64,000 nt of DNA from GAS188 sp963713805. GTDB taxonomy: Bacteria > Pseudomonadota > Alphaproteobacteria > Rhizobiales > Beijerinckiaceae. Made by a program: the position numbers and the translations under genes. Location of the stretch: the NCBI GenBank assembly GCA_963713805.1, contig CAVQNF010000039.1, positions 372,001 to 436,000 on the forward strand. The letters are read 5' to 3'. The notes beneath the pieces are model-generated. The model saw only the letters and a list, made by a program, of their open reading frames with translations, was not told the origin of the DNA and searched no databases. Shown here piece after piece: positions 48,264 through 57,297 of the stretch (its first letter is position 1; the number at the start of each line of letters is the position of its first letter).

Positions 48264-48725
48264 CGCGAGCATCCGTCGGCCTATTGCGAGTCTATCTCGA
48301 CACAAATGTGCTGATACGTGGAATGGAAAGAACTGATGCGGGCGCCGGTGAGGTCGGGCGATTGATCGAGTTCGCCGAGCGCGACAGGCTCCAACTCGTG
48401 ACGAGCGAGCTCACCTTGAGTGAGGTTCTGGTCGGTCCAATCAGGCGTGGCGACGACATCCTCGCAACCGCCTATCTCGACCTTCTGACCGATGAGCCAA
48501 TCTTCGAGCTGCTGCCGGTGACGCGAGACATCCTCATCGAATCCGTCACAAATCCGAGCACGATCGTCCGCAAGGCTGCCGGACTCCGTGCATGTGGCGA
48601 CCGCCATCCTTTCGTGCTGTCGCCTCATCGTTTCCTATGACCGTCGCCTGCGCGATCTCTGCGAGCTCGATGTGATCGAACCTTCGCACGCGGTTTTCGC
48701 GACATTGGACACGCAATCGCCATGA
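48260..48725 (+). CDS. PIN-domain ribonuclease toxin (VapC-like; one frame break)
   Basis: The product starts from the GTG at 48260 and shows a PIN fold: VYLDTNVLIRGMER (first acidic residue), TSELTLSEVLVGP (second), and after a one-base shift near 48575 RLPDSVHVATAIL (third acidic residue) with a C-terminal IVSYDRRLRDLCELDVIEP. Acidic residues coordinate Mg2+ for cleavage of RNA in this family. The reconstructed stop TGA overlaps the ATG of yejF (ATGA), so toxin and importer subunit are translationally coupled. The break, if real, would inactivate the toxin; the other breaks nearby make an error more likely. Confidence 0.75.
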
Positions 48726-50352
48726 GCGCCGAGCTTTTGCGCGTCCACGATCTTTCGGTCGCCTTCGGGCAGGGCGAAAACGAGACGCTCGCCGTCGATC
48801 ATGTGTCGTTTTCGCTCGATCGGGGCGAGACGCTCGCCATCGTCGGCGAATCCGGTTCCGGCAAATCGGTATCGGCGCTGTCGATCCCTCGCCTTCTCAA
48901 CTATCCCGCCGCCCGCCACCCTTCGGGAGAAATCCTGTTCAGCGGCCGCGACCTGCTCAAGGCGAGCAAGGCGGAGCTTCGCGAGGTGCGCGGCAACGAG
49001 ATCACCATGGTGTTCCAGGAGCCCATGACCTCGCTCAACCCGCTGCACACGGTCGAGCGGCAGATCGGCGAGATCCTGGCGCTGCACAAGGGCATCGAAG
49101 GCAAAAAGGCGCGCGCGCGCACCTTGGCGCTTCTCGAGGAGGTCGGCATCCGCAATCCCGTGAGCCGGCTCGGCGCCTTCCCGCATCAGCTTTCGGGCGG
49201 GCAGCGCCAGCGCGTGATGATCGCCATGGCGCTCGCCAACGAGCCGAAGCTCCTGATCGCCGACGAACCGACGACCGCGCTCGACGTGACCGTGCAGGCG
49301 CAAATTCTCGCGCTCCTCAAGGAGCTGCAGGAAAGGCTCGGCATGGCGATGCTGTTCATCACGCACGACCTCAACATCGTGCGGCGCATCGCGGACCGGG
49401 TCTGCGTCATGCAACGTGGCCGCATCGTCGAGGCGGGCGATACGGCCGAGACTCTTCGCCCGGCCGCGGCACGCCTATACCCGCATGCTCCTTGCCGCGG
49501 AGCCGAAAGGGCGCGCCGGACCGGTCGCCGAGGACGCGCCGGTCGTGATGCGGGGCGAGGATGTGAAGGTCCATTTCCCGATCAAGAAGGGCCTGCTTCG
49601 CCGCACCGTCGACCAGGTGAAGGCGGTCGACGGCATTTCGCTGAAGGTGCGCGCCGGCGAGACGATCGGCGTCGTCGGCGAATCGGGATCGGGAAAGACC
49701 ACGCTCGGCCTCGCCCTGCTCAGGCTCGTCTCCTCGGAGGGGCGTATCGCCTTCCTCGGCCGCGATATCGAGGGGATGCGCTCGAAGGCGCTGAGGCCCC
49801 TGCGCAAGGACATGCAGGTCGTGTTCCAGGACCCCTACGGCTCGCTCTCGCCGCGTCTGTCGGTGTTCTCGATCGTCGAGGAAGGTCTTGCGGTGCAAAA
49901 GCCGGACATGCCTCACGCCGAGCGTCGCGCCGTGGCGGCTCGCGCGCTCGAACGACGTCGGGATCGATCCCGCCACCATGGATCGCTACCCGCATGAATT
50001 CTCGGGCGGCCAACGCCAGCGCATCGCGATCGCGCGCGCCATGGCGCTCGATCCGAGCTTCGTGCTTCTCGATGAGCCGACCTCGGCGCTCGACATGTCG
50101 GTGCAGGCGCAGATCGTCGATCTCTTGCGCGCACTCCAGGCGAAGCGCCGCCTCGCCTATCTCTTCATCAGCCATGATTTGCGCGTGGTGCGCGCGCTTG
50201 CGAATTTCGTCATCGTCATGCGCGACGGCAAGGTCGTGGAAGAAGGCCCGGCGGACGCCATCTTCGAGGCGCCGAGGTCGGAATACACCAAGGCGCTGAT
50301 CGCCGCGGCCTTCCGCGCCGAGGTCGTGTCGACGGATGTCGTGCGGCAATAG
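48722..50352 (+). CDS. yejF: ABC transporter ATP-binding protein YejF, two ABC domains (two frame breaks)
   Basis: YejF energises the peptide importer with two nucleotide-binding domains in one chain. Domain 1 has Walker A GESGSGKS, QLSGGQRQRVMIAMALANEP and LLIADEPTTALDVTVQ, then FITHDLNIVRRIADRVCVMQ. A shift near 49465 joins FARPRHAYTRMLLAAEPKG and domain 2: VVGESGSGKTTLGLALLRL, VFQDPYGSLSPRLSV, and after a shift near 49950 EFSGGQRQRIAIARAMALDP, LLDEPTSALDMSV and FISHDLRVVRALANFVIVM. The C-terminal oligopeptide-transporter domain follows. Its ATG overlaps the toxin stop, unlike a normal yejE-yejF junction. Confidence 0.94.
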
Positions 50353-50367
50353 CAGGGCTGGCGCGTC

Positions 50368-50408
50368 CCTTCTCCGCGCCTAAGGGCCTCGCTAAGGGCC
50401 GGAGAAGG
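50368..50408 (+). terminator. Hairpin between yejF and obgE, possible terminator
   Basis: Arms CCTTCTCC (50368-50375) and GGAGAAGG (50401-50408) enclose a loop with a direct repeat of TAAGGGCC. There is no T-run afterwards, so it could act as an attenuator or RNA-stability element as well as a terminator. It is the only structure in the 100 bp between the two genes. Confidence 0.4.
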
Positions 50409-50452
50409 ATGTGCCTAACGCAGCGCCTCCCCGATGTGGTAGAGCGCCGCTC

Positions 50453-51504
50453 ATGAAATTCCTCGACGAAGCCAAGGTCCATATCCGCTCGGGCGATGGC
50501 GGGGCGGGCTGCGTCTCGTTCCGCCGCGAGAAGTTCATCGAGTTCGGCGGGCCCGACGGCGGGGACGGCGGCAAGGGCGGCGACGTCGTCGTCACCTGCG
50601 TCGATGGCCTCAACACCTTGATCGACTACCGCTATCAGCAGCATTTCAAGGCCAAGACCGGCGGCCATGGCATGGGCAAGAACCGCCATGGCGCGAATGG
50701 CGCCGACGCGGTGCTCAAGGTTCCGGCGGGCACGCAGGTTTTCGCCGAGGACGGCGAGACCCTGCTCGCCGATCTCACCCAGGTCGGCGAGAGCGCTGCG
50801 CATCGCCAAGGGCGGCAATGGAGGCTTCGGCAACGCCTATTTCAAGTCCTCGACCAACCGTGCGCCGCGCCGAGCCAATCCCGGCCAGCCGGGCGAGGAG
50901 ATGGTCATCATCCTGCGGCTGAAGCTGATCGCCGATGCCGGTCTCGTCGGCCTGCCGAATGCCGGGAAATCGACCTTCCTCTCGGTCGTCACCGCGGCGA
51001 AGCCGAAGATCGCCGACTACCCCTTCACCACCTTGCATCCGGGGCTCGGGGTGGTGCGCATCGACGGGCGCGAATTCGTGCTCGCCGATATTCCGGGCCT
51101 GATCGAGGGCGCCCATGAAGGCCATGGTCTCGGCGACCGCTTCCTCGGCCATGTCGAACGCTGCCGCGTGCTGCTCCATCTCGTCGACGCCACGACGCGA
51201 GCATGCCGGCAGGCCTACAGAGACCGTGCGCGCCGAGCTCGAAGCCTATGGCAACGGGCTTGCGGAGAAGCCGGAGATCGTCGCGCTTTCGAAGGCCGAC
51301 GCGCTCGATCCGTCAGCGCTGAAGCAGCAGGCCGCGCGGCTGAAGAGGGCCGCGAAGCGCGCGCCCCTCATCCTGTCCTCGGCGACGCGGCGCGGCGTCG
51401 AGGACGCGTTGCGCGCGCTCGCGGCGCATCTACCGGTCTCGCGTGCCGCCGGCACGGGTCGACGCCACATCCCGCCATTGGACGAGAACTCGCCTGTGTC
51501 CTGA
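50453..51504 (+). CDS. obgE: GTPase ObgE (two frame breaks)
   Basis: ObgE is a ribosome-associated GTPase needed for growth. The glycine-rich Obg fold is clear: MKFLDEAKVHIRSGDGGAGC, GGPDGGDGGKGGDVVV, GHGMGKNRHG. After a shift near 50795 it continues AKGGNGGFGNAYFKSSTNRA and the G domain: GLPNAGKST (G1), DYPFTTLHPGLGVV (G2), LADIPGLIEGAHEG (G3), and after a shift near 51200 VALSKADALDP (G4) and LSSATRRGVEDAL (G5). The C-terminal tail LPVSRAAGTGRRHIPPL is short. In alphaproteobacteria obgE is followed by proB, as here. Confidence 0.95.
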
Positions 51505-51556
51505 TCCAGGGACATGCGCTTGACTTCGGCGAGCGCGCGAACGCCAATCGAGCCCG

Positions 51557-52684
51557 ATGTCCAGCCCGCCCGCCCTCGCGAGCTTCCGGCGCATCGTCGT
51601 CAAGGTCGGCTCGGCGCTTCTCGTCGATCGCGACAAGGGCCGGTTGCGCCGCGCCTGGCTCGCGGCGCTCGCCGAGGATATCGGCGAGCTCGTGGCGCGT
51701 GGCGCCGACGTCATCGTCGTCTCCTCGGGCGCGATCGCGCTCGGGCGCACGGTGCTCGGCCTCGCGGGCGGGTCCTTGCGCCTCGAGGAGAGCCAGGCTT
51801 GCGCCGCCGTCGGCCAGATCGCGCTCGCGCGCGTCTGGGCGGAGGCGCTGGCGCATGAGGGCATCACCGCGGGACAGGTCCTGCTTGACGCTCGGCGATA
51901 CGGAGCAGCGGCGCCGCTATCTCAATGCGCGCGCGACCCTCGGCAAGCTCCTCGAATTGCGCGCCGTACCCGTCGTCAACGAGAACGACACGGTCGCGAC
52001 CGCCGAGATCCGCTACGGCGACAACGACCGACTCGCCGCTCGCGTCGCCACGATGGCCGGGGCGGATTGCCTGATCCTGCTTTCCGATGTCGACGGCCTC
52101 TACGAGGCTCCGCCTCAGGAGCGCCCCGATGCCAAGCTCATCGCGATCGTCGAGCGCGTGACGCGGCACGATCGAGGAGATGGCCGGCTCGCCGGCCTCC
52201 GAATATGCGCGCGGCGGCATGCGCACCAAGGTCGAGGCGGCGCGCATCGCGACCGGAGCCGGAGCGCATATGGTGATCGCCAACGGACGCCATGCCAACC
52301 CGCTGAAGCGCATCGCCGAGGGAAAGCCCTTGCACCTGGTTCCTGACGAGCTCGACACCGCGCGCCGCCCGCAAGACCTTCATCGCCGGCACGCTCGAGC
52401 CCAAGGGCGTGCTCGTCATCGACGCCGGAGCGATCCGGGCGCTCGAACGCGGCAAGAGCCTGCTCGCGGCCGGCGTCAAACGGGTCGAGGGCGAGTTCAC
52501 GCGCGGCGACGCGGTGCTGATCCGCGGCCCGAGCGGCACGGAGGTCGGACGCGGCCTCGTCGGCTATGACGCCGACGACGCAAGACGCATCATCGGGCGC
52601 AGCACCGAGGACATTTTGTCGATCCTCGGCGCGGGCGCGCGCGCGGAGGTGATCCATCGCGACGACCTCGTGCTCGCGGGATAG
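51557..52684 (+). CDS. proB: Glutamate 5-kinase (frame breaks)
   Basis: ProB phosphorylates glutamate in the first step of proline synthesis. The start MSSPPALASFRRIVVKVGSA leads to VVSSGAIALGR and, after a shift near 51888, LGDTEQRRRYLNARATLGKL, PVVNENDTVATAEIRYGDND (the substrate-binding loop) and LSDVDGLYEAPP. Further shifts near 52168 and 52365 give EEMAGSPASEYARGGMRTKV, TFIAGTLEPKG and a C-terminal PUA domain with GDAVLIRGPSGTEVGRGLVG. Length is normal. It follows obgE with 52 bp between. The next gene usual for this operon (proA) is not next to it here, and the neighbour is on the opposite strand. Confidence 0.94.
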
Positions 52685-52792
52685 GGGCGCGGGTCGGCCC
52701 CGAGGCGCTCGCGGCAACTCGACGACAGTCATCGCCTCGAGCCGGATCGCCGGTGGAAAGACGGCGGCGCGCCGAACGATCATCCGGCTATC

Positions 52793-53500
52793 CTACGCGC
52801 TCTTGCCTCCGGTCAGGCTGGCGATCAGGACCGCGATGATGCCGGCGAGGAAGATGCCGTCGAACGTGCCCGCGCCGCCGATCGAGGCGACGGGCGCGCC
52901 AAGCCCTTGGATGTTGGAGAGGTTGAGCAAATCGGCCCCGATCAAGGTGCCGAGGCTTCCGCCCGCATAAGCGAGCGCGGCCGCATGTCGCCACGAGATC
53001 AGGAGCGCCGTGATGGCCGCCGCGATCGGGGGGCCCAGGATCGGAACCGCGATGCCCACCCCGTGAACGGGGGTCGCCATCAGATGGGTGATCAGGGCGA
53101 CGCAGGCGACCGCGAGCAGGCCCGCGCCCCAAAGGCTGTTCTTCGCGAGGAGATGGAGCGACAACAGCGTGGGAATGACCGCCCCGCCCACATTGACGGC
53201 AATCACGGTGCCCGGCCAGTCCACCATGACGGGCACGACGTAGCGCATCCCGAAATAGCTCACCTCGCGTCCCGCCAGAATGTTCTGCTCGGGAAGCTGG
53301 GCGATCGGGATGTTGATGTAGCTTCCGAACAAGGAGGCGAAGAGGAGGAGGAGCGCCGTGTTCGAGCTCACGCCGAGACGCGTATAGGCATAGCGCAGAA
53401 TGCCGAGCTGAACGAAAACGAGAAGAACCGCGAAGACGCCGACAAGAAGCGCGAAGAAGAGCGGCGCTATCGGCAGGTATTGCAGATGACTTGCGTGCAC
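52793..53500 (-). CDS. DUF1614 membrane protein
   Basis: The frame is intact. I chose the GTG at 53500 (VHASHLQYLPIAPLFFALLV) because the longer alternative from 53554 adds only charged, unmatched residues. About seven to eight membrane helices follow, with ILRYAYTRLGVSS, LLLFASLFGSYINIPIAQLP, TVIAVNVGGAVIPTLLSLHL, GVGIAVPILGPPIAAAIT, SLGTLIGADLLNLSNIQGLG and SIGGAGTFDGIFLAGIIAVL. The Asn/Asp and Gly residues in VNVGGA, GADLLNL and GTFDGIF resemble an intramembrane polar site. The family is of unknown function, and archaea and proteobacteria both have it. Confidence 0.85.
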   Translation of the reverse strand: MHASHLQYLPIAPLFFALLVGVFAVLLVFVQLGILRYAYTRLGVSSNTALLLLFASLFGSYINIPIAQLPEQNILAGREVSYFGMRYVVPVMVDWPGTVIAVNVGGAVIPTLLSLHLLAKNSLWGAGLLAVACVALITHLMATPVHGVGIAVPILGPPIAAAITALLISWRHAAALAYAGGSLGTLIGADLLNLSNIQGLGAPVASIGGAGTFDGIFLAGIIAVLIASLTGGKSA

Positions 53501-53572
53501 GGGAAACCGTTCGCATCTTCTCTCCGACGGATATAGGGCAAAGCGGCGACGCAAGCGAGTGCGGGGATCGGT

Positions 53573-54874
53573 TTAGAGGCAGGACCGTCGAGAAAAGACA
53601 AAAGTGCGCTTTCGTCGCGAAAGGCGAGCGGATACGCTTGTTCGAAGAAAAGCGATGCCTGTCGACGGCGGCCGCGTGACATGAACGGCCGCCCGATGCC
53701 GGAGACTAGCGCTCATCGGGCTTGTCCTCCCCGTTTCGACGCCGCCCGACCGCGGCGCGGCTGCCTTCGGGGAGCCGATCTCGACGACCGGCTCGCCCAA
53801 GGCCTTCCGCAGCGGCTCGACCCCGAGTCCGGGCCGGTCGGACGCTCGCATTCGCCCTTTCACACGCTTCGGCGCGCCCTCGGCGATCTGGCGCGAAACA
53901 TAGCTGTTGAAGTCCGTCGCCGAGAAGAGGAACTCCTTCGGCGTCGAGCCGGCGAGGTGGGCGATCGCGGCGGTCGTGATGTCGCCGCCCCAACTGTCCT
54001 CGATCGTCATGGCGACACCGCGCGCCACGCACAGATCGCGGATCAGCCGCGCCCGCGTCAGCCCGCCGACCTTGGAGATCTTGAGGTTGATCGCGTCCAT
54101 CGCGCCGTCCCCGAGCGCGCGCAGCAGCATGTCGATGCCGTCGATCGTCTCGTCGAGGATGAACGGCAGGCTCGTGCGCCGGCGTACCGCGAGGCATTCC
54201 TCGTATCCTCGGCAGGGTTGCTCGATATAGACGTCGAGGCCGCGCACCGCGTTCACCACGCGCGCCGCCTCGTGCATCGTCCACCCCGTATTGGCATCGG
54301 CGACCAAAACCTCGCCCCGGTCGAGCACCGCCCGGCAAGCCTCGATCCGCTCGATGTCCACGTCGGGATGACCACCGACCTTGAGCTGGAACTTCGTATA
54401 GCCCTCGGTGCGGTAGGTCGCGACTTTCCTCGCCATCTGCTCGGGGCTTTCCTGGGAAATGGCCCGGTAGAGGTCGATGTCTGCGGTCTCGCCGCCGCCG
54501 AGCAACAGATGCACGGGCAGCCCCGCCGCCTTGCCGAGCAGATCCCAACAGGCGATGTCCACCGGCGCCTTGACGTACGGATGGCCGCGCAGCGCCGCGT
54601 CGAGCTTCATGTCGAGAAGGCTGAGCCTTCGCGGATCGAGGCCGATGAGCTTGCCGCCGATCTCGCGCAAACCTGCGCGCACGCCTTCCGCATAGGCCGG
54701 AAGATAGGCGGAGCCGAGCGGGCAGCACTCGCCATAGCCGGTGATGCCGGCGTCGGTCTCGATGGCGACCACCGTCGAATCGAACACCGACACGCTGTTG
54801 TCGTTGGACCAGGCGTAGCGACCCTCGCGCAAGGGAAGCTCGACGCGATAGGCCTTGACCGCGATGATCTGCAT
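53573..54874 (-). CDS. Enolase-superfamily enzyme (cis-3-hydroxy-L-proline dehydratase-like)
   Basis: The product starts MQIIAVKAYRVELPLREGRY. It has the mandelate racemase/muconate lactonizing enzyme fold with KFQLKVGG (the KxK base), ADANTGWT (first metal ligand Asp), YIEQPCR (Glu), LDETIDG (Asp/Glu) and NLKISKVGG (second-half Lys). YAWSNDNSVSVFDSTVVAI matches enzymes that dehydrate cis-3-hydroxy-L-proline or act on related amino acids. The last ~60 residues after EPVVEIG look unlike the family (RSGGVETGRTSPMSASLRHR), so a frame shift near 53770 that would stop at 53706 may be present. The rest is intact. Confidence 0.85.
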   Translation of the reverse strand: MQIIAVKAYRVELPLREGRYAWSNDNSVSVFDSTVVAIETDAGITGYGECCPLGSAYLPAYAEGVRAGLREIGGKLIGLDPRRLSLLDMKLDAALRGHPYVKAPVDIACWDLLGKAAGLPVHLLLGGGETADIDLYRAISQESPEQMARKVATYRTEGYTKFQLKVGGHPDVDIERIEACRAVLDRGEVLVADANTGWTMHEAARVVNAVRGLDVYIEQPCRGYEECLAVRRRTSLPFILDETIDGIDMLLRALGDGAMDAINLKISKVGGLTRARLIRDLCVARGVAMTIEDSWGGDITTAAIAHLAGSTPKEFLFSATDFNSYVSRQIAEGAPKRVKGRMRASDRPGLGVEPLRKALGEPVVEIGSPKAAAPRSGGVETGRTSPMSASLRHRAAVHVTRPPSTGIAFLRTSVSARLSRRKRTFVFSRRSCL

Positions 54875-54910
54875 GGTGGCACCTCGACGAACCGCGAGGG
54901 CGCCGACCGA

Positions 54911-55372
54911 TCAGCCGCGCGCCTCGCCTCGACCGAGAAGCCTATAGATGATTCCCATGCCGATGCCCCAGACGCTGTGAAGAAAAACCGCGGCTCCGAC
55001 GTCGCGCGGCTCGAAACCGAAGCCGAGCGAGTAGCCCTTCAGCGGCGCCACCACGAACCACAAGCCAAGATCGAGGAAGACGGCGCCGAACAGAATGGCG
55101 GCGAGCCAATATCCCGCTCCGCGTGGAAAACGCGGCTCGACGAAGGCGAAGAGAATGCCCCACAACCCGCCGAAGAAGGCGCCGGAGAACAGCGTCGGCA
55201 CGCCCAAGGGCGCGGTCGGCGTCAGGTCGGGGGGCGGATCGGATACCACGCCGAGCTCATAGAGCAGCAAGAGTCCGAGCTGGAATAAGGTGAGAACCGT
55301 CACGAAACCGGCGCCGAAGCCGATTGCGGCGCGACGGAACCACGAAGGGGATAATGCGGCTGCAAATGACAT
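54911..55372 (-). CDS. Hypothetical membrane protein
   Basis: The product has 153 residues from the ATG at 55372 (MSFAAALSPSWFRRA); the longer frame from 55429 adds an acidic, unlikely N-terminus. Four membrane helices: IGFGAGFVTVLTLFQLGLLL, VPTLFSGAFFGGLWGILFAF, WLAAILFGAVFLDLGLWFVV and AAVFLHSVWGIGMGIIYRLL. The Trp/Gly patterns resemble small transmembrane proteins of unknown function in Rhizobiales. It lies 36 bp from the start of the enolase-superfamily gene and may share its transcript. No named family is recognised. Confidence 0.7.
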   Translation of the reverse strand: MSFAAALSPSWFRRAAIGFGAGFVTVLTLFQLGLLLLYELGVVSDPPPDLTPTAPLGVPTLFSGAFFGGLWGILFAFVEPRFPRGAGYWLAAILFGAVFLDLGLWFVVAPLKGYSLGFGFEPRDVGAAVFLHSVWGIGMGIIYRLLGRGEARG

Positions 55373-55550
55373 CGTTGACCTCACATGTCCTCGGTGCCCC
55401 TCGCGAACGTCAACCTCCAACTCTAACACTAATCTATCATCTAATTAACGTCCGCGCCATTGTCCATTCAACGCTGTTCGCCTCGGTCCAGCTTGAACGA
55501 TCGCGATCATCCGAACGCCAAGCCCTTGCCAAGCCCGCAGCCCTTCGCCG

Positions 55551-56099
55551 TCACGAACCAAGCTCGGGCTTTTCGCCCTCTGGCAAGCCGATCTCGAAGG
55601 CGTTCAAGGTCATCGAGACGAACGTGTAGTAACCGAGAATCCCGATGAGCTCGACGACCCCTTGGCGACCAAGCTCCTTGGTCGCCGCGGCGAAGACCGG
55701 CTCCGGAACCGCGTGGGTTTCGTGCAAGGCCCGGCTGAAGTCATAGACGGCGCGAGCCTTGGGATCCGCGAGCTCGGGCCGTTCGCGCTTGGCGATGGCA
55801 TCGATCACGGCCGGCTCGATCCCGGCCTTGAGGCTCTCGCGCTTATGCGCATACCATTCGAAATGAGATGTCCAGAAGCGTGCGGTGACCAGGATCGCGA
55901 GCTCGGACAAATGCGGGGGAAGCGACGTGTCGTAGCGGACGAACTCCCCCAGATGCTGCGCGCGCTGCGCCATTTCCGGACTGTGAAGCCAGGCAAGCAA
56001 CGGTGGGGGTGCGGTGCCGCGCTTGCCGGCGATCGCGGCCTCGACGACCTTCAGCTGGGCCTTGGTCATCTCGTCGCGGTCCAAGAATTTGCTGCGCAA
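55551..56099 (-). CDS. Carboxymuconolactone decarboxylase family protein
   Basis: The 182-residue frame is intact. I chose the TTG at 56099 because AGGAG lies seven bases upstream; the ATG at 56069 (MTKAQLKVVEAAIAGKRGT) is an alternative. The alpha-helical fold contains RAQHLGEFVRYDTSLPPHLS, ELAILVTARFWTSHFEWYAH (the active region EWxxH) and ALHETHAVPEPVFAAATKEL. AhpD/CMD-type proteins decarboxylate or reduce peroxides. This one lacks the CxxC of AhpD, so it is probably of the decarboxylase type. The substrate is unknown. It lies 23 bp from galM on the same strand. Confidence 0.9.
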   Translation of the reverse strand: MRSKFLDRDEMTKAQLKVVEAAIAGKRGTAPPPLLAWLHSPEMAQRAQHLGEFVRYDTSLPPHLSELAILVTARFWTSHFEWYAHKRESLKAGIEPAVIDAIAKRERPELADPKARAVYDFSRALHETHAVPEPVFAAATKELGRQGVVELIGILGYYTFVSMTLNAFEIGLPEGEKPELGS

Positions 56100-56121
56100 T
56101 CGAAGCTCCTGATGTCTTTTG

Positions 56122-57174
56122 TCAGCGTTGATTCGCGCGAAATCGATATTCGGTACGTTGACGATAGATTTCGCCCGGCCGCAAGACGGCACTCGGAAAA
56201 TGCGAATGATTAGGGGCGTCGGGAAAAAGCTGCGCCTCGAGCGCGAGGCCCGCACCCACCCCGTAGCGGCGCCCGTCATGGCCCGGCGCCGGAAAGCTCA
56301 TGTCGTGGCCATCGTACATCTGCAGGCCCGGCGCGGTCGTCCAGACCTCCATCGCGAGGCCGTTCCTTGAGCTCGCCAGGGTCGCCGCAGGGGCCAGAGC
56401 CGCTGCGTCCGAGCCCGCGCCGGCCGCGCGGCGCAGCACGAAATTCACGTCGTAGCCGAACGGGACCGATGCCCCTTCCGGCACATAGCGGATGGGGCGC
56501 ATCGAGCGGAAGTCATAGGGAGTTCCGGCCACGGCGGCGATCTCGCCCGTGGGGATCATCTCGAGATCCGTCGCGGTGATGAAATCGGCCACGACCATCA
56601 CCTCATGGTCGCGGACATCCTCGCTGGCGTCGAGATTGAAATAGGGGTGCTGGGCGAGATTGACGATCGTCGCCGCATCCGTGGTGGCCGTGAGCTCGAG
56701 CGCGAGCGTCGCGGGCTCGCGGAGCTCGTATCGGCACCAGACGCGCAAGATGCCGGGAAAACCCTGATCACCGGCGGGCGAGGACAGCGCGAGCGTCACA
56801 TGATCGCGGCCGTGCTCCACGATGCGCCATGCCCGCCGGTCGAAGCCGTCGGGACCGCTGTGCAAGGAATGTCGGCCCGCCTCGTTGAGCGGCAGTTGGT
56901 AGGTGGTGCCGGCGAGCGTGAAACGGCCGTACGCGATGCGGTTGGCGCAGCGGCCGACGATCGCGCCCGCATGATGGGAATGCCCCTCATAGGTTTCGAG
57001 AGCGTCGAAGCCGAGAACCACGCGCTGCGTCGCGCCACCGTCGAGCGGCACCACGAGGTCGCGCAGCGTCGCCCCGAGCTCCATGATGCGTGCTTCGCAT
57101 CCCGCGTCCGTGGCAAGACGCGCTTCGCGGATTTCGCGGCCGTCGGAGAGCGTTCCAAGGATCGTCAGGGACAT
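56122..57174 (-). CDS. galM: Aldose 1-epimerase (mutarotase)
   Basis: GalM interconverts alpha and beta sugars. From the ATG at 57174 (MSLTILGTLSDGREI) the product has 350 residues: ELGATLRDLVVPLDGG, GRCANRIAYGRFTLAG, SLHSGPDGFDRRAW, the catalytic His in LAQHPYFNLDA, DFITATDLEMIPTGEI and the catalytic Glu in LEAQLFPDAPNHSHFPS. Fold and length match family standards. The frame is intact. It overlaps nothing and is followed downstream by the CMD-family gene at 23 bp, suggesting shared expression. Confidence 0.95.
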   Translation of the reverse strand: MSLTILGTLSDGREIREARLATDAGCEARIMELGATLRDLVVPLDGGATQRVVLGFDALETYEGHSHHAGAIVGRCANRIAYGRFTLAGTTYQLPLNEAGRHSLHSGPDGFDRRAWRIVEHGRDHVTLALSSPAGDQGFPGILRVWCRYELREPATLALELTATTDAATIVNLAQHPYFNLDASEDVRDHEVMVVADFITATDLEMIPTGEIAAVAGTPYDFRSMRPIRYVPEGASVPFGYDVNFVLRRAAGAGSDAAALAPAATLASSRNGLAMEVWTTAPGLQMYDGHDMSFPAPGHDGRRYGVGAGLALEAQLFPDAPNHSHFPSAVLRPGEIYRQRTEYRFRANQR

Positions 57175-57297
57175 GGCTGATGGGACATGGCTGATGGCAA
57201 ACTGTGCGGTGTTGGTTCCCGTTTGGCAACCTCCGCAAGCCGACAAAGGGCATCCTTGCCCGTTCGCCTCCGCTGGAGCGCTCGGCGGCCGATCGCC

